A DNA stretch of 64,000 nucleotides from assembly GCF_003062295.1 (NCBI RefSeq), contig NZ_PYCN01000005.1, positions 1 through 64,000 of the forward strand, written 5' to 3'. Source of the stretch: Bradyrhizobium algeriense (GTDB taxonomy: Bacteria > Pseudomonadota > Alphaproteobacteria > Rhizobiales > Xanthobacteraceae). Shown here piece by piece: positions 8,319 through 17,243 of the stretch; the stretch's first letter is position 1; every line of letters begins with the position of its first letter. Both the position numbers and the translations under genes were made by a program. Below the pieces are notes generated by a model, which was not told where the DNA came from, ran no database searches, and saw nothing but the letters and a program-made list of their open reading frames with translations.

Positions 8319-9233
8319 TTAAGCGTCCTCGGTGGCCTTCGCCATCATCGGTTTCGGTGCACTTCCCCCGCCCGGCTTCATCCGGAATTCGTAGGTCATG
8401 AGGTGCCACGGGGCGGCCGCCGGCTTGCCGTCCGGCATCGTCGGATCGGTCCGCTTTTCGATTTGGGCGACCAGCTCGTCCTTGACCCCGAACACCACGT
8501 CGGAATCGAGATATTTGTCGCCGTCCATGAAGACATGCGTGATCAGCGGCTGGTGGCCGGGCGCGTCGACCAGGAAATGCACATGGGCCGGCCGCATCGG
8601 GTGGCGGCGGACCTGCAGGATCATCTCGCCGACCGGGCCGTCGGTCGGGATAGGATAGCTGCATGGCAGGATGGTTCGGAAGAAGAACCGTCCGTCGGCA
8701 TCGGTGATGAAGCGCGCCCGCGAGGACGGCCCCTCCGTCGCGTAGGAAGCCTTCTGGGAATCATAGAAGCCGTCATCATCGGCATGCCAGATGTCCACCG
8801 GCACGCCGGCCAGCGGCTTGCCTTCGAGGTCGGTGACGCGGCTCTGCACGAACATCCGCTCGCCCGGCAGATTGGCCGAGATGTCGGTGCCATGCGGCGC
8901 CACCTTGTGCTCGCCGACATAGAACGGGCCGAGCACCGTGGTCTCGGTGGCGCCCTCGCGCTCCCGGTGGTTGACGGCATCGACCAGCATCGACACACCA
9001 AGCACATCGGAGAGCAGGATGAACTCCTGCCGGATCGGGGTGCACTTCTGGCCGGTCCGGGTCAGATAGTCGATCGCATATTCCCACTCCTCGAAGGTGA
9101 GATCGGTCCTGCGGACATAGTCGTGCAGCGATTTCACCAGTTCCTGCAGCAGGAATTTGGCGCGCGGATCCGGCGTATCGTCGAAACTGCGGATTACGGC
9201 GGCGGTCAGTTCGGTTTCGCTGAATTGGCGCAT
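8319..9233 (-). CDS. Intradiol ring-cleavage dioxygenase (hydroxyquinol/catechol 1,2-dioxygenase family)
   Basis: 304-aa cytoplasmic non-haem Fe(III) enzyme that opens catechol-type rings between the two hydroxyls. An N-terminal helical dimerisation domain (about 1-100) precedes the beta-sandwich catalytic domain. The four iron ligands are visible: Tyr157 (GFYDSQ), Tyr193 (SYPIPTDG), His217 and His219 (RPAHVHF). The TDGPVG and RPAHVHF contexts resemble hydroxyquinol 1,2-dioxygenases more than chlorocatechol enzymes. No maleylacetate reductase or cycloisomerase is adjacent, so it stands alone. It is divergent from the esterase gene at 9371. Confidence 0.88.
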   Translation of the reverse strand: MRQFSETELTAAVIRSFDDTPDPRAKFLLQELVKSLHDYVRRTDLTFEEWEYAIDYLTRTGQKCTPIRQEFILLSDVLGVSMLVDAVNHREREGATETTVLGPFYVGEHKVAPHGTDISANLPGERMFVQSRVTDLEGKPLAGVPVDIWHADDDGFYDSQKASYATEGPSSRARFITDADGRFFFRTILPCSYPIPTDGPVGEMILQVRRHPMRPAHVHFLVDAPGHQPLITHVFMDGDKYLDSDVVFGVKDELVAQIEKRTDPTMPDGKPAAAPWHLMTYEFRMKPGGGSAPKPMMAKATEDA

Positions 9234-9370
9234 TTTTGCTGTCCTGCGGAATAAACGAGGGCTGGCGTCAGCCTATACCAGCGTCCCACGCCGGGTAAGC
9301 GCGGCTGGTTGGAACGGAGCACACTTTTCGGCTATCAAGGCTGCCAATAGCCAGCCGGAGACTCGTCCCG

Positions 9371-10645
9371 ATGTTAGCCCCCACCCCCGCCTCGCCCGAG
9401 CAAGCCGGAATGTCGAAAGCGGCGCTCGATCGCCTCGAAAATCACCTGAAGCAGCGCTATGTCGACGGCGGGCGCTTCCCGGGGACGCAGCTCCTGGTCT
9501 ACCGCCGCGGCAAGATCGTGCATTCGACCGTGCAGGGCTTTGCCGACCTCGAGCGCAAGGCGCCGGTCAAGGACGACACGATCTTCCGCATCTATTCGAT
9601 GACCAAGCCGCTCACGAGCGTAGCCTTCATGATGCTGGTCGAGGAAGGCCGCGTCGCGCTGGACGAGCCCGTCCACAAATACATTCCGGAATGGAAGAAC
9701 CTCGGCGTGTTCGTGGCCGGCACCCACCCGGCGTTCCTGACCCGCCCGCCGGCGCGGCCGATGCTGATCGTGGACCTGCTGCGCCACACCTCGGGGCTTA
9801 CCTATGGCTTCCAGCAGCGCAGCAATGTCGATGCCGCCTATCGCGAGACCAAGATCGGCGAAGTGGTCAAGGCCGGCACGCTGCAAACCATGATCGACGA
9901 CCTCGCAAAGATCCCGCTGGAGTTTTCACCGGGCGAGGCCTGGAACTACTCGGTCGCCACCGACGTGGTCGGCTATCTCATCGGCCTGATCAGCGGCAAG
10001 CCGTTCGAACAGTTCCTCAAGGAACGTATCCTCGATCCGCTCGGGATGAAGGATACCGATTTCTTCGTGCCAAAGGACAAGGCGCATCGCTTCGCGGCGT
10101 GTTATTCGGCCGACCCGCAGGGCGGCTTCAACCCGCTCGCCGCCGAGCGCAAGGGCACGCTGACGCTGCAGGACGATCCGGCGACGAGCTCGTTCCTCTC
10201 GCCGCCTTCCTTCATCTCCGGCGGCGGCGGACTTTGTTCGACCGCGGCCGACTACCTCACCTTCTGCCGGGCGCTGCTCAATGGCGGCGAACTCGGCGGC
10301 GTCCGCCTGCTGGGTCCGAAAACGCTGAAATTGATGACGTCGAACCACCTGCCCGGCGGCGCCGATCTGCCGGCAATGTCGCGCTCGCTGTTCTCGGAGG
10401 CCGCCTATCACGGAATTGGTTTCGGCCTCGGCTTTGCCGTCACCATGAACCCGGCGCAGACGCTGATCGCCGGCAGTCCCGGCGAGTTCAACTGGGGTGG
10501 TGCTGCGACGACCTCGTTCTTCATCGACCCCGTGGAAGAACTGATCATGATCTTCATGACGCAGGTGCTGCCGTCGAGCGCCTATCCGTTGCGGCGCGAA
10601 CTGCGCACCATGGTGTATGCCGCCATCACCGACAGCAATCTCTGA
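9371..10645 (+). CDS. Serine beta-lactamase-like hydrolase (family VIII esterase type)
   Basis: 424-aa protein of the beta-lactamase/penicillin-binding-like fold without a signal peptide. The nucleophile motif S76-M-T-K79 lies in IYSMTKPLTS, the family motif HTSGLTYGF follows, and WNYSVATDVVGYL supplies the catalytic Tyr of the Y-S-x-x-x-D pattern seen in EstB-like esterases. The third motif region (EFNWGGAATTSFFIDP) is typical of the group. It is more likely an esterase or amidase than an antibiotic-hydrolysing enzyme. The neighbouring dioxygenase is transcribed away from it. Confidence 0.85.
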   Translation: MLAPTPASPEQAGMSKAALDRLENHLKQRYVDGGRFPGTQLLVYRRGKIVHSTVQGFADLERKAPVKDDTIFRIYSMTKPLTSVAFMMLVEEGRVALDEPVHKYIPEWKNLGVFVAGTHPAFLTRPPARPMLIVDLLRHTSGLTYGFQQRSNVDAAYRETKIGEVVKAGTLQTMIDDLAKIPLEFSPGEAWNYSVATDVVGYLIGLISGKPFEQFLKERILDPLGMKDTDFFVPKDKAHRFAACYSADPQGGFNPLAAERKGTLTLQDDPATSSFLSPPSFISGGGGLCSTAADYLTFCRALLNGGELGGVRLLGPKTLKLMTSNHLPGGADLPAMSRSLFSEAAYHGIGFGLGFAVTMNPAQTLIAGSPGEFNWGGAATTSFFIDPVEELIMIFMTQVLPSSAYPLRRELRTMVYAAITDSNL

Positions 10646-10760
10646 GACACACGGTCATTCCAGGGTTCCGCGGCCAAGGCGACCACCACGGAACCTCGGC
10701 GCACTGTCGAGCGGATTTACATACCTCTAATATCCTTGGCGAAATTCAGCGGCTTCTCCT

Positions 10761-12293
10761 ATGCTTCGGCCGATTGGCGCCGACCCGGGGCTTGCGTTGC
10801 CGAAACCTTCATTGCCAGTGCGTCTCGCCCTGCTGGTCGCGGGAACCACGCTGCCGCTGATCATTTTCGCGGCCGGCATCGTCTACAACAATTACAAGCA
10901 GGACCGGCAGAACGCGACCCAGCGGGTGCTCGAAACCGTGCGCAGCGTTCGCCTCGTACTCGACGCGGAGATGCAGCGGATCACCGGCGCGCTCCATATG
11001 TTGTCGCTGACAAACGAACTGCGCGACGGAGATATCGAGGGATTCCGCCGCATCTGCCAGGGTTTCCTCGACCAGTATGGCGAAGGCGGCATCGTGCTGG
11101 TGGCGAACCGCGAAGGCCGCCAGGTGTTCTCCTCGCTCACCCTGGACACGGCAAACCTGCCATTACGCAACAACCTTGCCATGGTCGAAAAGGTGTTCGC
11201 GGAAAAGAAGCCGGTCTATTCGAACCTGTTCTTCGGGTCGGTGAAGCAACGGCTGATCGTGACGGTCGAAGTACCTGTCATCCAAAATGACGAGGTGCTT
11301 TACGACATCTCTTTCAGTCCGCCGATCGAAATTTTTCAGGCCATGATCGAGCAGCAGCGGCCGAGCAAGGACTGGACCATCTCGATCTTCGACAGCGAAG
11401 GCACCAATTTCGCACGCGTGCCGAACCCGCAGGAGACCGTCGGCAAGCGTGCATCGCCCTCGCTCTATGCGGAAATGTCCCACAACCCCGAAACCACCGT
11501 GCCGACGGTATCGCTCGAGGGCGTGCCGCTGATTACGAGCTTTGCCCGCTCCTCGCTCACCGGCTGGACGGTTGCCGCCGGCATCGCCGAAAGCTCGCTG
11601 GTCGCGCCGCTCTGGCGCAACCTGGCGATAACGAGCGTGATGGGCGCTGTCCTGCTGATGGTCGGCCTCGCCTTTGCGGTGCGGATGGCGACCCAGATCG
11701 CCCGCGGCGAGATGCTTCACAATCTCCTGATCGAGGAACTCAACCACCGCGTCAAGAATACGCTCGCGGTCCTGCAGTCGATCGCCACCCAGACGTTCCG
11801 CAGCGCGAGCCGGGCGGAGCGCGAGAAGTTCGAGGGAAGGCTCGGCGCGCTGGCGGAGGCGCACAATCTGCTGAGCCAGGAAAAGTGGCAGGGCGCGGAG
11901 TTGCGGGAAGTGATTGCGCGGGTGCTGCAACCCTATCCGGAGCGGGTGCGGATGTTCGGGCCGCAGGTTCCGCTATCGCCGCGGCTCGCCGTGGTGCTGT
12001 CGATGATCGTGCACGAGATCGCGACCAATGCCGCCAAATACGGCGCGCTGTCGAACGACACCGGGACCGTCGCGGTGGACTGGGAGATCCTCGAGGAGAG
12101 CGACGGGCGCAAGCTGCGGCTGATCTGGACCGAGGCAGGCGGCCCGCCCGTCACGGCGCCGGTGCAGCGCGGCTTCGGGTCGCGGCTGATCGAGCGCAGC
12201 GCGCGCGACCAGCTCGGCGGCGAAGCGACCGTCGACTTCCTGCCGCGCGGCGTCATCTACACGGTGACTTGCGCGCTCGACAGGGACGAGTAG
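10761..12293 (+). CDS. HWE-family sensor histidine kinase with periplasmic sensor domain
   Basis: 510-aa membrane sensor. TM1 spans about 21-42 and TM2 about 287-309; the ~245-residue loop between them resembles a dCache-type sensor. The phospho-acceptor is His329 in EELNHRVKNTLAVLQSIA, the N-box is HEIATNAAKYGAL (418-430), and the defining W-x-E motif is W456-T-E458. No response regulator is adjacent. HWE and HisKA2 kinases often feed the PhyR-NepR-EcfG general stress pathway in alphaproteobacteria. The EcfG-type promoters elsewhere in this window make that possible, but the link is unproven. Confidence 0.88.
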   Translation: MLRPIGADPGLALPKPSLPVRLALLVAGTTLPLIIFAAGIVYNNYKQDRQNATQRVLETVRSVRLVLDAEMQRITGALHMLSLTNELRDGDIEGFRRICQGFLDQYGEGGIVLVANREGRQVFSSLTLDTANLPLRNNLAMVEKVFAEKKPVYSNLFFGSVKQRLIVTVEVPVIQNDEVLYDISFSPPIEIFQAMIEQQRPSKDWTISIFDSEGTNFARVPNPQETVGKRASPSLYAEMSHNPETTVPTVSLEGVPLITSFARSSLTGWTVAAGIAESSLVAPLWRNLAITSVMGAVLLMVGLAFAVRMATQIARGEMLHNLLIEELNHRVKNTLAVLQSIATQTFRSASRAEREKFEGRLGALAEAHNLLSQEKWQGAELREVIARVLQPYPERVRMFGPQVPLSPRLAVVLSMIVHEIATNAAKYGALSNDTGTVAVDWEILEESDGRKLRLIWTEAGGPPVTAPVQRGFGSRLIERSARDQLGGEATVDFLPRGVIYTVTCALDRDE

Positions 12294-12307
12294 CTTTTTA
12301 TTTTGAC

Positions 12308-12351
12308 GCGTTTTCTTCACGCGAACCGGAATCCACTTCGCTCGAAAACGC
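12308..12351. repeat. Rhizobial palindromic repeat (GCGTTTTC...GAAAACGC)
   Basis: A 44-bp element with GCGTTTTC and GAAAACGC ends and a CACGCGAACCGG core. It lies between the convergent ends of the histidine kinase and TRAP permease genes. From memory this sequence is common in Bradyrhizobium intergenic DNA. It may serve as a bidirectional 3' hairpin. Confidence 0.6.
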
Positions 12352-12356
12352 TATGG

Positions 12357-13676
12357 CTACTTGAGCATTTCCGGCACGATCAGGCGCGGCAGGAACAGCG
12401 AGACGCTCGGCCAGATGATCAATGCAGCCAGCACCAGCATCATCGGTATCAGCATGATAATCGTGTCCTTTAGCGCATAGCGCAGCCGCACGCCCGCGAT
12501 CGAGCAGGCAATCATCAGACACAGCCCGTACGGCGGCGTCACCAGCCCGAAGGCCAGCGATACGATCGAGATGATCGCGAACTGAACGGGGTGGAGATCG
12601 ACCGACTTCGCCAGCGGCTCGAGCACGGTGCCGACGATGACGATGGCTGGAATGGCGTCGAGGAAGCAGCCTACCACCAGGAAGCAGAACGAGATGAAGA
12701 AGCCGGCCCCGATCGCGCCCATGCCCCAGGTCGAGACGTTGGCCAGCAGCTCCTGCGGAATCTTGTAATAGGCCAGCAGCCAGCCGAACGCGCTGGCGGT
12801 GCCGACGCAAAACAGCGCGACTCCCGCCAGTCGCCCGGTGTCGAGCAGCGCTTTGTAAAGCTCGCGCGCCCCGGTCTCGCGGTAGAAGAATGTCGAGAGC
12901 GCCACGGAATATAGCACCGCGACGCAGGCGGACTCGGTGGCGGTGAACCATCCCAGCAGGATGCCGCCGACGATGATGAACGGCGTCATCAACGCCGGTA
13001 TCGAGCGCCAGATGGCGTAGACGATGTCGACCCAGCTGGATTTCGGGTAAGTCGGATAGCCGCGGCGCACGGCATAGACATGCACCGTCGCCATCTGCGC
13101 GCCTGCGATCAGCAATCCCGGCACGATACCGGCGAGATACATCGCCGCGATCGAGGTCGAGATCAGCCCGCCCCACACGATCATCAGGATTGAGGGCGGG
13201 ATGATGACGGCGAGCACGGCCGACACCGCGGTGATGGCGATCGAGAACGAGAGGTCGTAGCCCTCCTTGGTCTGGGCATCGATGAAGATCTTGGATTGGC
13301 TCGCCGCGTCCGCGGTGGAGGAGCCGGAGATGCCGGCAAAGAACACCGACAGCACGACATTGATCTGCGCCAGCGATCCCGGCCAGTGCCCGACCATCGA
13401 GCGCGACAACGCGACCAGGCGGTCGGTGATGCCGCCGATGCTCATCAAATTGGCGGTCAGGAGGAAGAACGGCACCGCGAGCAGGATGAACGAGTTGTAG
13501 GCGTTGAAGGTCTCCTGCGCGAGCGTCATCATCGACAGCCGCGGCTCGATCAAAAGGATCGGCACACAGGCCAGGCCGAGTGCAAAGGCGACCGGCACGC
13601 GAATGATGAGCAGGCCGACGAAGACCCCGAACAGGACCATTGCGGCCTGTCCGGCAGAAAGAACATTGCCGCTCAT
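12357..13676 (-). CDS. dctM: TRAP transporter large permease (DctM family), system 1
   Basis: 439-aa inner-membrane ion-coupled permease with roughly a dozen hydrophobic segments. It has DctM/Siat_M hallmarks: GISGSSTADAASQSKI near residue 120 and PPSILMIVWGGL. It imports an organic acid delivered by the DctP protein of the same operon. Its ATG overlaps the stop of the small permease by 4 bases (translational coupling). No regulator or catabolic gene adjoins the operon to suggest a substrate. Confidence 0.93.
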   Translation of the reverse strand: MSGNVLSAGQAAMVLFGVFVGLLIIRVPVAFALGLACVPILLIEPRLSMMTLAQETFNAYNSFILLAVPFFLLTANLMSIGGITDRLVALSRSMVGHWPGSLAQINVVLSVFFAGISGSSTADAASQSKIFIDAQTKEGYDLSFSIAITAVSAVLAVIIPPSILMIVWGGLISTSIAAMYLAGIVPGLLIAGAQMATVHVYAVRRGYPTYPKSSWVDIVYAIWRSIPALMTPFIIVGGILLGWFTATESACVAVLYSVALSTFFYRETGARELYKALLDTGRLAGVALFCVGTASAFGWLLAYYKIPQELLANVSTWGMGAIGAGFFISFCFLVVGCFLDAIPAIVIVGTVLEPLAKSVDLHPVQFAIISIVSLAFGLVTPPYGLCLMIACSIAGVRLRYALKDTIIMLIPMMLVLAALIIWPSVSLFLPRLIVPEMLK

Positions 13677-14191
13677 CGTTTTGCCCCAAGCAGAATCCGC
13701 AGCTCATCAAGGATCTGTTCGCCCGCAAACACGATCCACGTCACGCCGGCCGCCGGCCAGGCGACATGAATCATCCAGAGCGGCAGATCCGCCAGTTCAG
13801 ACGTACGGTTCCAGGCGAACCGCGTGAATTCGAGCCCGGCCCACACAAACACCCACGCCATCGCCAGCACGCCGAGCCGCGCGAGAATCCGCACCAAGGC
13901 CTCGCTTCGGCGTGACAGGTCGGGCCAGACGTCGACCTCGAAATGCTGCGACTCTCTGATACCGACCATGGCGCCGATCATGATCGTCCAGATGAACATG
14001 AATCGGGCCATCTCCTCGGTCCAGATGTAGGACGGAATGAACGGCGTGTAGCGCGAGATGATCTGCAGCGTGACCGGAATGACCAGGATGCCGACGCAGG
14101 CGGCCAGCAATATTTCCAGCAGTTTTGCATAGGCCGCCGTCGCTCGGCGCCATAGCGACGGGTTCGGCAGCATCGATATTTCAGTCATCAT
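13673..14191 (-). CDS. dctQ: TRAP transporter small permease (DctQ family), system 1
   Basis: 172 aa with four predicted transmembrane helices. The family segment YTPFIPSYIWTEEMARFMFIW occurs (shown in part: IWTEEMARFMFIW), followed by GAMVGIRESQHFEVDVWPDL. It pairs with the large permease to form the membrane complex. It starts about 80 bases after the dctP stop, with a strong hairpin in that spacer. Confidence 0.9.
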   Translation of the reverse strand: MMTEISMLPNPSLWRRATAAYAKLLEILLAACVGILVIPVTLQIISRYTPFIPSYIWTEEMARFMFIWTIMIGAMVGIRESQHFEVDVWPDLSRRSEALVRILARLGVLAMAWVFVWAGLEFTRFAWNRTSELADLPLWMIHVAWPAAGVTWIVFAGEQILDELRILLGAKR

Positions 14192-14218
14192 GGCTCCGGG
14201 GGATAACGATCACGGAAT

Positions 14219-14242
14219 GGGGCAAGCCATCCGGCTTGCCCC
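14219..14242 (-). other. Intercistronic hairpin between dctP and dctQ (system 1)
   Basis: GGGGCAAGCC and GGCTTGCCCC form a perfect 10-bp stem with loop ATCC, with no U-tract. The position between binding-protein and permease genes suggests differential mRNA stability or attenuation, giving excess DctP. Confidence 0.7.
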
Positions 14243-14272
14243 GACTTCCTGCCGCGCGGGCAGCGACAATTC

Positions 14273-15271
14273 TCAGGCGACGTTGATCTTCTCGAAGATG
14301 CCTTCGGCGCCGATTTCCTTGGCGTAGGTGGCCATCACGGGATCAGCGAGCTTCTTCATGGCCTCGCGCTCCTCGAACGGAACGCGCTTGAGCTTGCCGG
14401 CCTTCTCCAGCGTGTCGAGCTTGACGACTTCCTCGCTCGACTCCAGTTGACGGCCGTAGTCGCCGGCCTCCTTGCCGGCCTTCATGATCGCGTCCTGCAT
14501 ATCCTTCGGCAGGGTCTTCAGCGTCTTCACCGAGAAGCAGATTGGCCGGATCGAGACCGCGTGCTGCGTCAAGTTGAGGTGCGGTGCCACTTCGTAGAAC
14601 TTCATCGCCTCGACACCGGCCGCCTCGTTTTCGCCGGCCGAGATCACGCCGTTCTGGATGGCGTTGTAGACTTCGTTGTAGGCGATCACGGTCGGGCTCA
14701 TGCCGACGGCGGCAAACGTCTTCGACCAGATCGGGGCGCCCTGCACGCGCACCTTGAGGCCCTTGAGGTCGGCCAGGTTCTTGAGCGGCTTGTTGGCGAA
14801 GATGTTGCGGATGCCACCGCCGGCATAGCCGATCAGAACGACCTCGGCCTTAACAGCGATTTCATCGGCGACCGGCGCCAGGATATTCTTCTCGACGACC
14901 TTGTTCATGTGCTCGATGCCCTTGAACACAAAGGGCGCATCGATGAATGGCGCCGCCTTGGCGAAGGTCGACATGTGGGCCGGCGAGACGATGCCGTAAT
15001 CGACCGCCTTGCCCTGCGACATGTACTCGAAATACTGCTTCTCGAGACCAAGCGATGAATTCTTGTGCAGCGTGAAGTTGACGGGCTTGCCGTAATACTT
15101 CTTCACCAGTTCTTCAAACCGGGTCAGCGCCTTGGTGAAGGCGTGGTCGTCGTTGAACTGCACGGCTCCGTTGAGCGTGACGGGCGCTTGCGCCCGCAGG
15201 ATCGATGGCATGCCCAAGACGCCGGCAGCCGCCGTCGCACCAAGGCCCGCAAGTACGGTTCTTCGCTTCAT
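14273..15271 (-). CDS. dctP: TRAP transporter substrate-binding protein (DctP family), system 1
   Basis: 332-aa periplasmic binding protein. The start is placed at ATG 15271 because GGGGAGG lies 6 bases upstream and an export signal begins there (KRRTVLAGLGATAAAG, probable cut after ILRAQA); the frame is open to 15358. DctP features include FTLHKNSSLGLEKQYFEYM and the arginine-containing LKVRVQGAPIW segment, whose Arg normally contacts the substrate carboxylate. It is the first gene of the dctPQM operon. Confidence 0.9.
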   Translation of the reverse strand: MKRRTVLAGLGATAAAGVLGMPSILRAQAPVTLNGAVQFNDDHAFTKALTRFEELVKKYYGKPVNFTLHKNSSLGLEKQYFEYMSQGKAVDYGIVSPAHMSTFAKAAPFIDAPFVFKGIEHMNKVVEKNILAPVADEIAVKAEVVLIGYAGGGIRNIFANKPLKNLADLKGLKVRVQGAPIWSKTFAAVGMSPTVIAYNEVYNAIQNGVISAGENEAAGVEAMKFYEVAPHLNLTQHAVSIRPICFSVKTLKTLPKDMQDAIMKAGKEAGDYGRQLESSEEVVKLDTLEKAGKLKRVPFEEREAMKKLADPVMATYAKEIGAEGIFEKINVA

Positions 15272-16167
15272 GGCGTTCCTCCCCTGTAATGCCCCGTCCC
15301 TTGTAAGCGGGACTTTGGCCTGGCCGACGACGCGGCCACTACCGCAAAGCGTATGCAAAACAGCGCGGCTGTGGAAGCCAATTTAAGTAGTACCCAAGGC
15401 CAATAGGCCGCAGACGCCGGGCCGATGATTGCAATCATTCGGCAAATCCCGCCCCGGAGGCGCGGGCCGAGCCGGTGTCCCATCCGCAAATAGCCGCAAG
15501 CACGCGTCACGGCTTCCCGGCATAATAGTTGCCGAGGCAACATCTCACGATTCCATCTGACGCCGACGACGATGTTCATTGCGCAGGCAACCGACACGCC
15601 GCAAATGTTGCGCGATGTCGGATCTGGCCCGCTCCGTCAGAGGCGCGGATGACGTGCGAGCACACGGCTTGCCGCAATTTCCCGTCACGCTTGATCCGAA
15701 AAACGGAACTGAACGTTGCTGCGTTTTGTCAGGCATCACTGCCCGCGGGCATTTTCGCGCGTTGCACGCCGATGTGGAGCCGGCACGCGCTGTGAGCGAT
15801 CGCATCTTTGGCAGGCAAACCCCGTAAAAATCCGGGGCTTAAGCGCGACACAGTAATCATGCGGGCCAAAATCTGTGTCCTTTGAACTCGCGGTGGTTGT
15901 GGTTTGTCGAATATTTTGTCAAATGTAGAGGGCGGGGTTTTTCGCCAAGTTCGCCCCGGGTGCCGACAGCTTTAAGTGGTTGGCGGCGCCGGTATCAGGA
16001 TGCTTCCAATGCGCGCATGCGTTTGGCTACCATCCAGTAATATCTCAGGATTCCTGTGGTTCACTTTACAACCTCACGGTTCGGACTGACTTTAAACACG
16101 GCAAATGCGGATGAACCTCTGACCTACTTTTGCCAGGGTTTCCCGATTGAAGGACGGTAAAACCAGA
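15272..16167. other. Long intergenic region, promoters only
   Basis: About 900 bases without a credible gene. It holds the upstream region of the TRAP operon (near-palindrome at 15421-15443), a small CCCCG-CGGGG hairpin near 15820-15836, and the upstream region of the XRE regulator, which is AT-richer near 16030-16110. The short open frames across it have neither Shine-Dalgarno sequences nor recognisable products. Confidence 0.5.
15421..15443. promoter_or_regulatory. Near-perfect palindrome upstream of TRAP operon 1 (possible operator)
   Basis: GCCG-A-TGATTGCAATCA-TT-CGGC: the central 12-bp TGATTGCAATCA is perfect, and GCCG/CGGC arms flank it with one base of asymmetry. It is about 150 bases upstream of dctP. 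The regulator is unknown. Confidence 0.4.
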
Positions 16168-16563
16168 ATGAACAGATCAGCAGCGAAGAAGATGAAACAG
16201 CGCAGCGCCGGCAAACCCGATATCGAGTTGGGCAAGCGGATTCGCCTGCGGCGCGTGGAACAGAAAATCTCTCAAGCGGAGCTCGGCGACAAGCTCGGCG
16301 TGAGCTTCCAGCAGGTCCAGAAGTACGAGAAGGGCGTCAACCGTGTCGGCGCAGCTCGTCTTCAGCAAATCGCTACCGCGCTCGACGTGCCCGTGACGTT
16401 CTTCTACGACGGCGACGGCAAGGCGCGGGAAGTCGAGAGCCTGCTGTTCCTGGACAGCGCGTTCAGCCTGAGGCTGTTGCGTGCCTACAGCAAGATCAAG
16501 GACCAGACCGTACAACGTCAGTTGGTGTCCTTGATGGAATCGATCGCCGCCAACGAGGGCTAG
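16168..16563 (+). CDS. XRE/Cro-CI family transcriptional regulator (PraR-like)
   Basis: 131 aa from ATG 16168; a TTG at 16147 would add seven residues. The helix-turn-helix is at SQAELGDKLGVSFQQVQKYEKG, preceded by IRLRRVEQKI (both within the N-terminal 70 residues). The C-terminal half (LLRAYSKIKDQTVQRQLVSLMESIA) is helical and resembles rhizobial PraR/quorum-related repressors. It is monocistronic and flanked by long non-coding stretches, so its target is not evident. Confidence 0.85.
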   Translation: MNRSAAKKMKQRSAGKPDIELGKRIRLRRVEQKISQAELGDKLGVSFQQVQKYEKGVNRVGAARLQQIATALDVPVTFFYDGDGKAREVESLLFLDSAFSLRLLRAYSKIKDQTVQRQLVSLMESIAANEG

Positions 16564-16652
16564 GCATTATCGCGCCTGGATCGCAGCACCGCGGACCCGA
16601 TTAATCAACGCGAGAAATCGCCGGGTAGCCTGTTGCTGCGCTAGGCCACACA

Positions 16653-16694
16653 TTGATCTGGCCGGAAAAGATCTTGATCTGGCCGGAAAAGATC
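16653..16694. repeat. Perfect 21-bp tandem duplication
   Basis: Two identical, directly adjacent 21-base units (16653-16673 and 16674-16694) begin TTGATCTGGCC and end GAAAAGATC, so each unit carries GATCT and AGATC inverted ends. It lies downstream of the XRE gene in otherwise featureless DNA. Confidence 0.8.
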
Positions 16695-16951
16695 AGCGCA
16701 ACGCCATCATCTTTGGCGGAATTCGGTCGTCTGATACTTAGAACCCAGAATCTCAGGCCTCGCGGGCGCGGGCCGTTGATAAGATTTTCTGCTATTCGAA
16801 CGTGGCGCCTTTTTTTATCATTGCCCAGCACTGATCCCGGTCTTGATGTAAGCCGCGAAGCCATCCGGTGTCGACGGCTCCGCCGAAACTGCCATTGGCT
16901 TGTTCCGGATTGCGTGATCAGCCATCAGCTGTTCAGGTCCGGGAGGCAACC

Positions 16952-17130
16952 ATGACGATCCTTCAACACGGCTGGCGCTTGAGCGCTTCGCGCCGCGTCC
17001 GGCGTGCCTCGCGGAGAAGGGCCTCGCCTATGAAGGCCATGAGGTCGACATGGCCAAGATGGAACATCATTTGCCGGAATATCTGAAGATCAATCCGCTC
17101 GGCGTTATCCCGCGCCGGATGAGGAGACCG
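16952..17130 (+). pseudogene. Broken glutathione S-transferase gene (N-terminal remnant)
   Basis: An ATG with a good GGGAGG site starts MTILQHGW...SRRVR. After one lost base near 17008, the reading continues in another frame as CLAEKGLAYEGHEVDMAKME and then HHLPEYLKINPLGVIP, a typical GST thioredoxin-fold N-terminus. Homology stops near 17125 and the C-terminal helical domain is absent. It is thus frameshifted and truncated. The next intact gene is the enoyl-CoA hydratase at 17244. Confidence 0.8.
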
Positions 17131-17243
17131 AAAGAAACACCCACGCGTCGCGGCGTGGTGGACTAGACTGCAGGCGCGGCCAGCCTACGCCCAGGCGAAT
17201 TTCGGCCCCCTTTGTTGATTCCTGAAATGGACTGGACACTTCG

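Noticed and set aside
10685..10720. EcfG promoter before the HWE kinase (GGAAC near 10691)
   Set aside because: No CGTT or near match at 16-17 bases downstream.
15700..15730. EcfG promoter (GGAAC near 15704 with CGTT nearby)
   Set aside because: CGTT elements fall 5 and 12 bases downstream, not 16-17.
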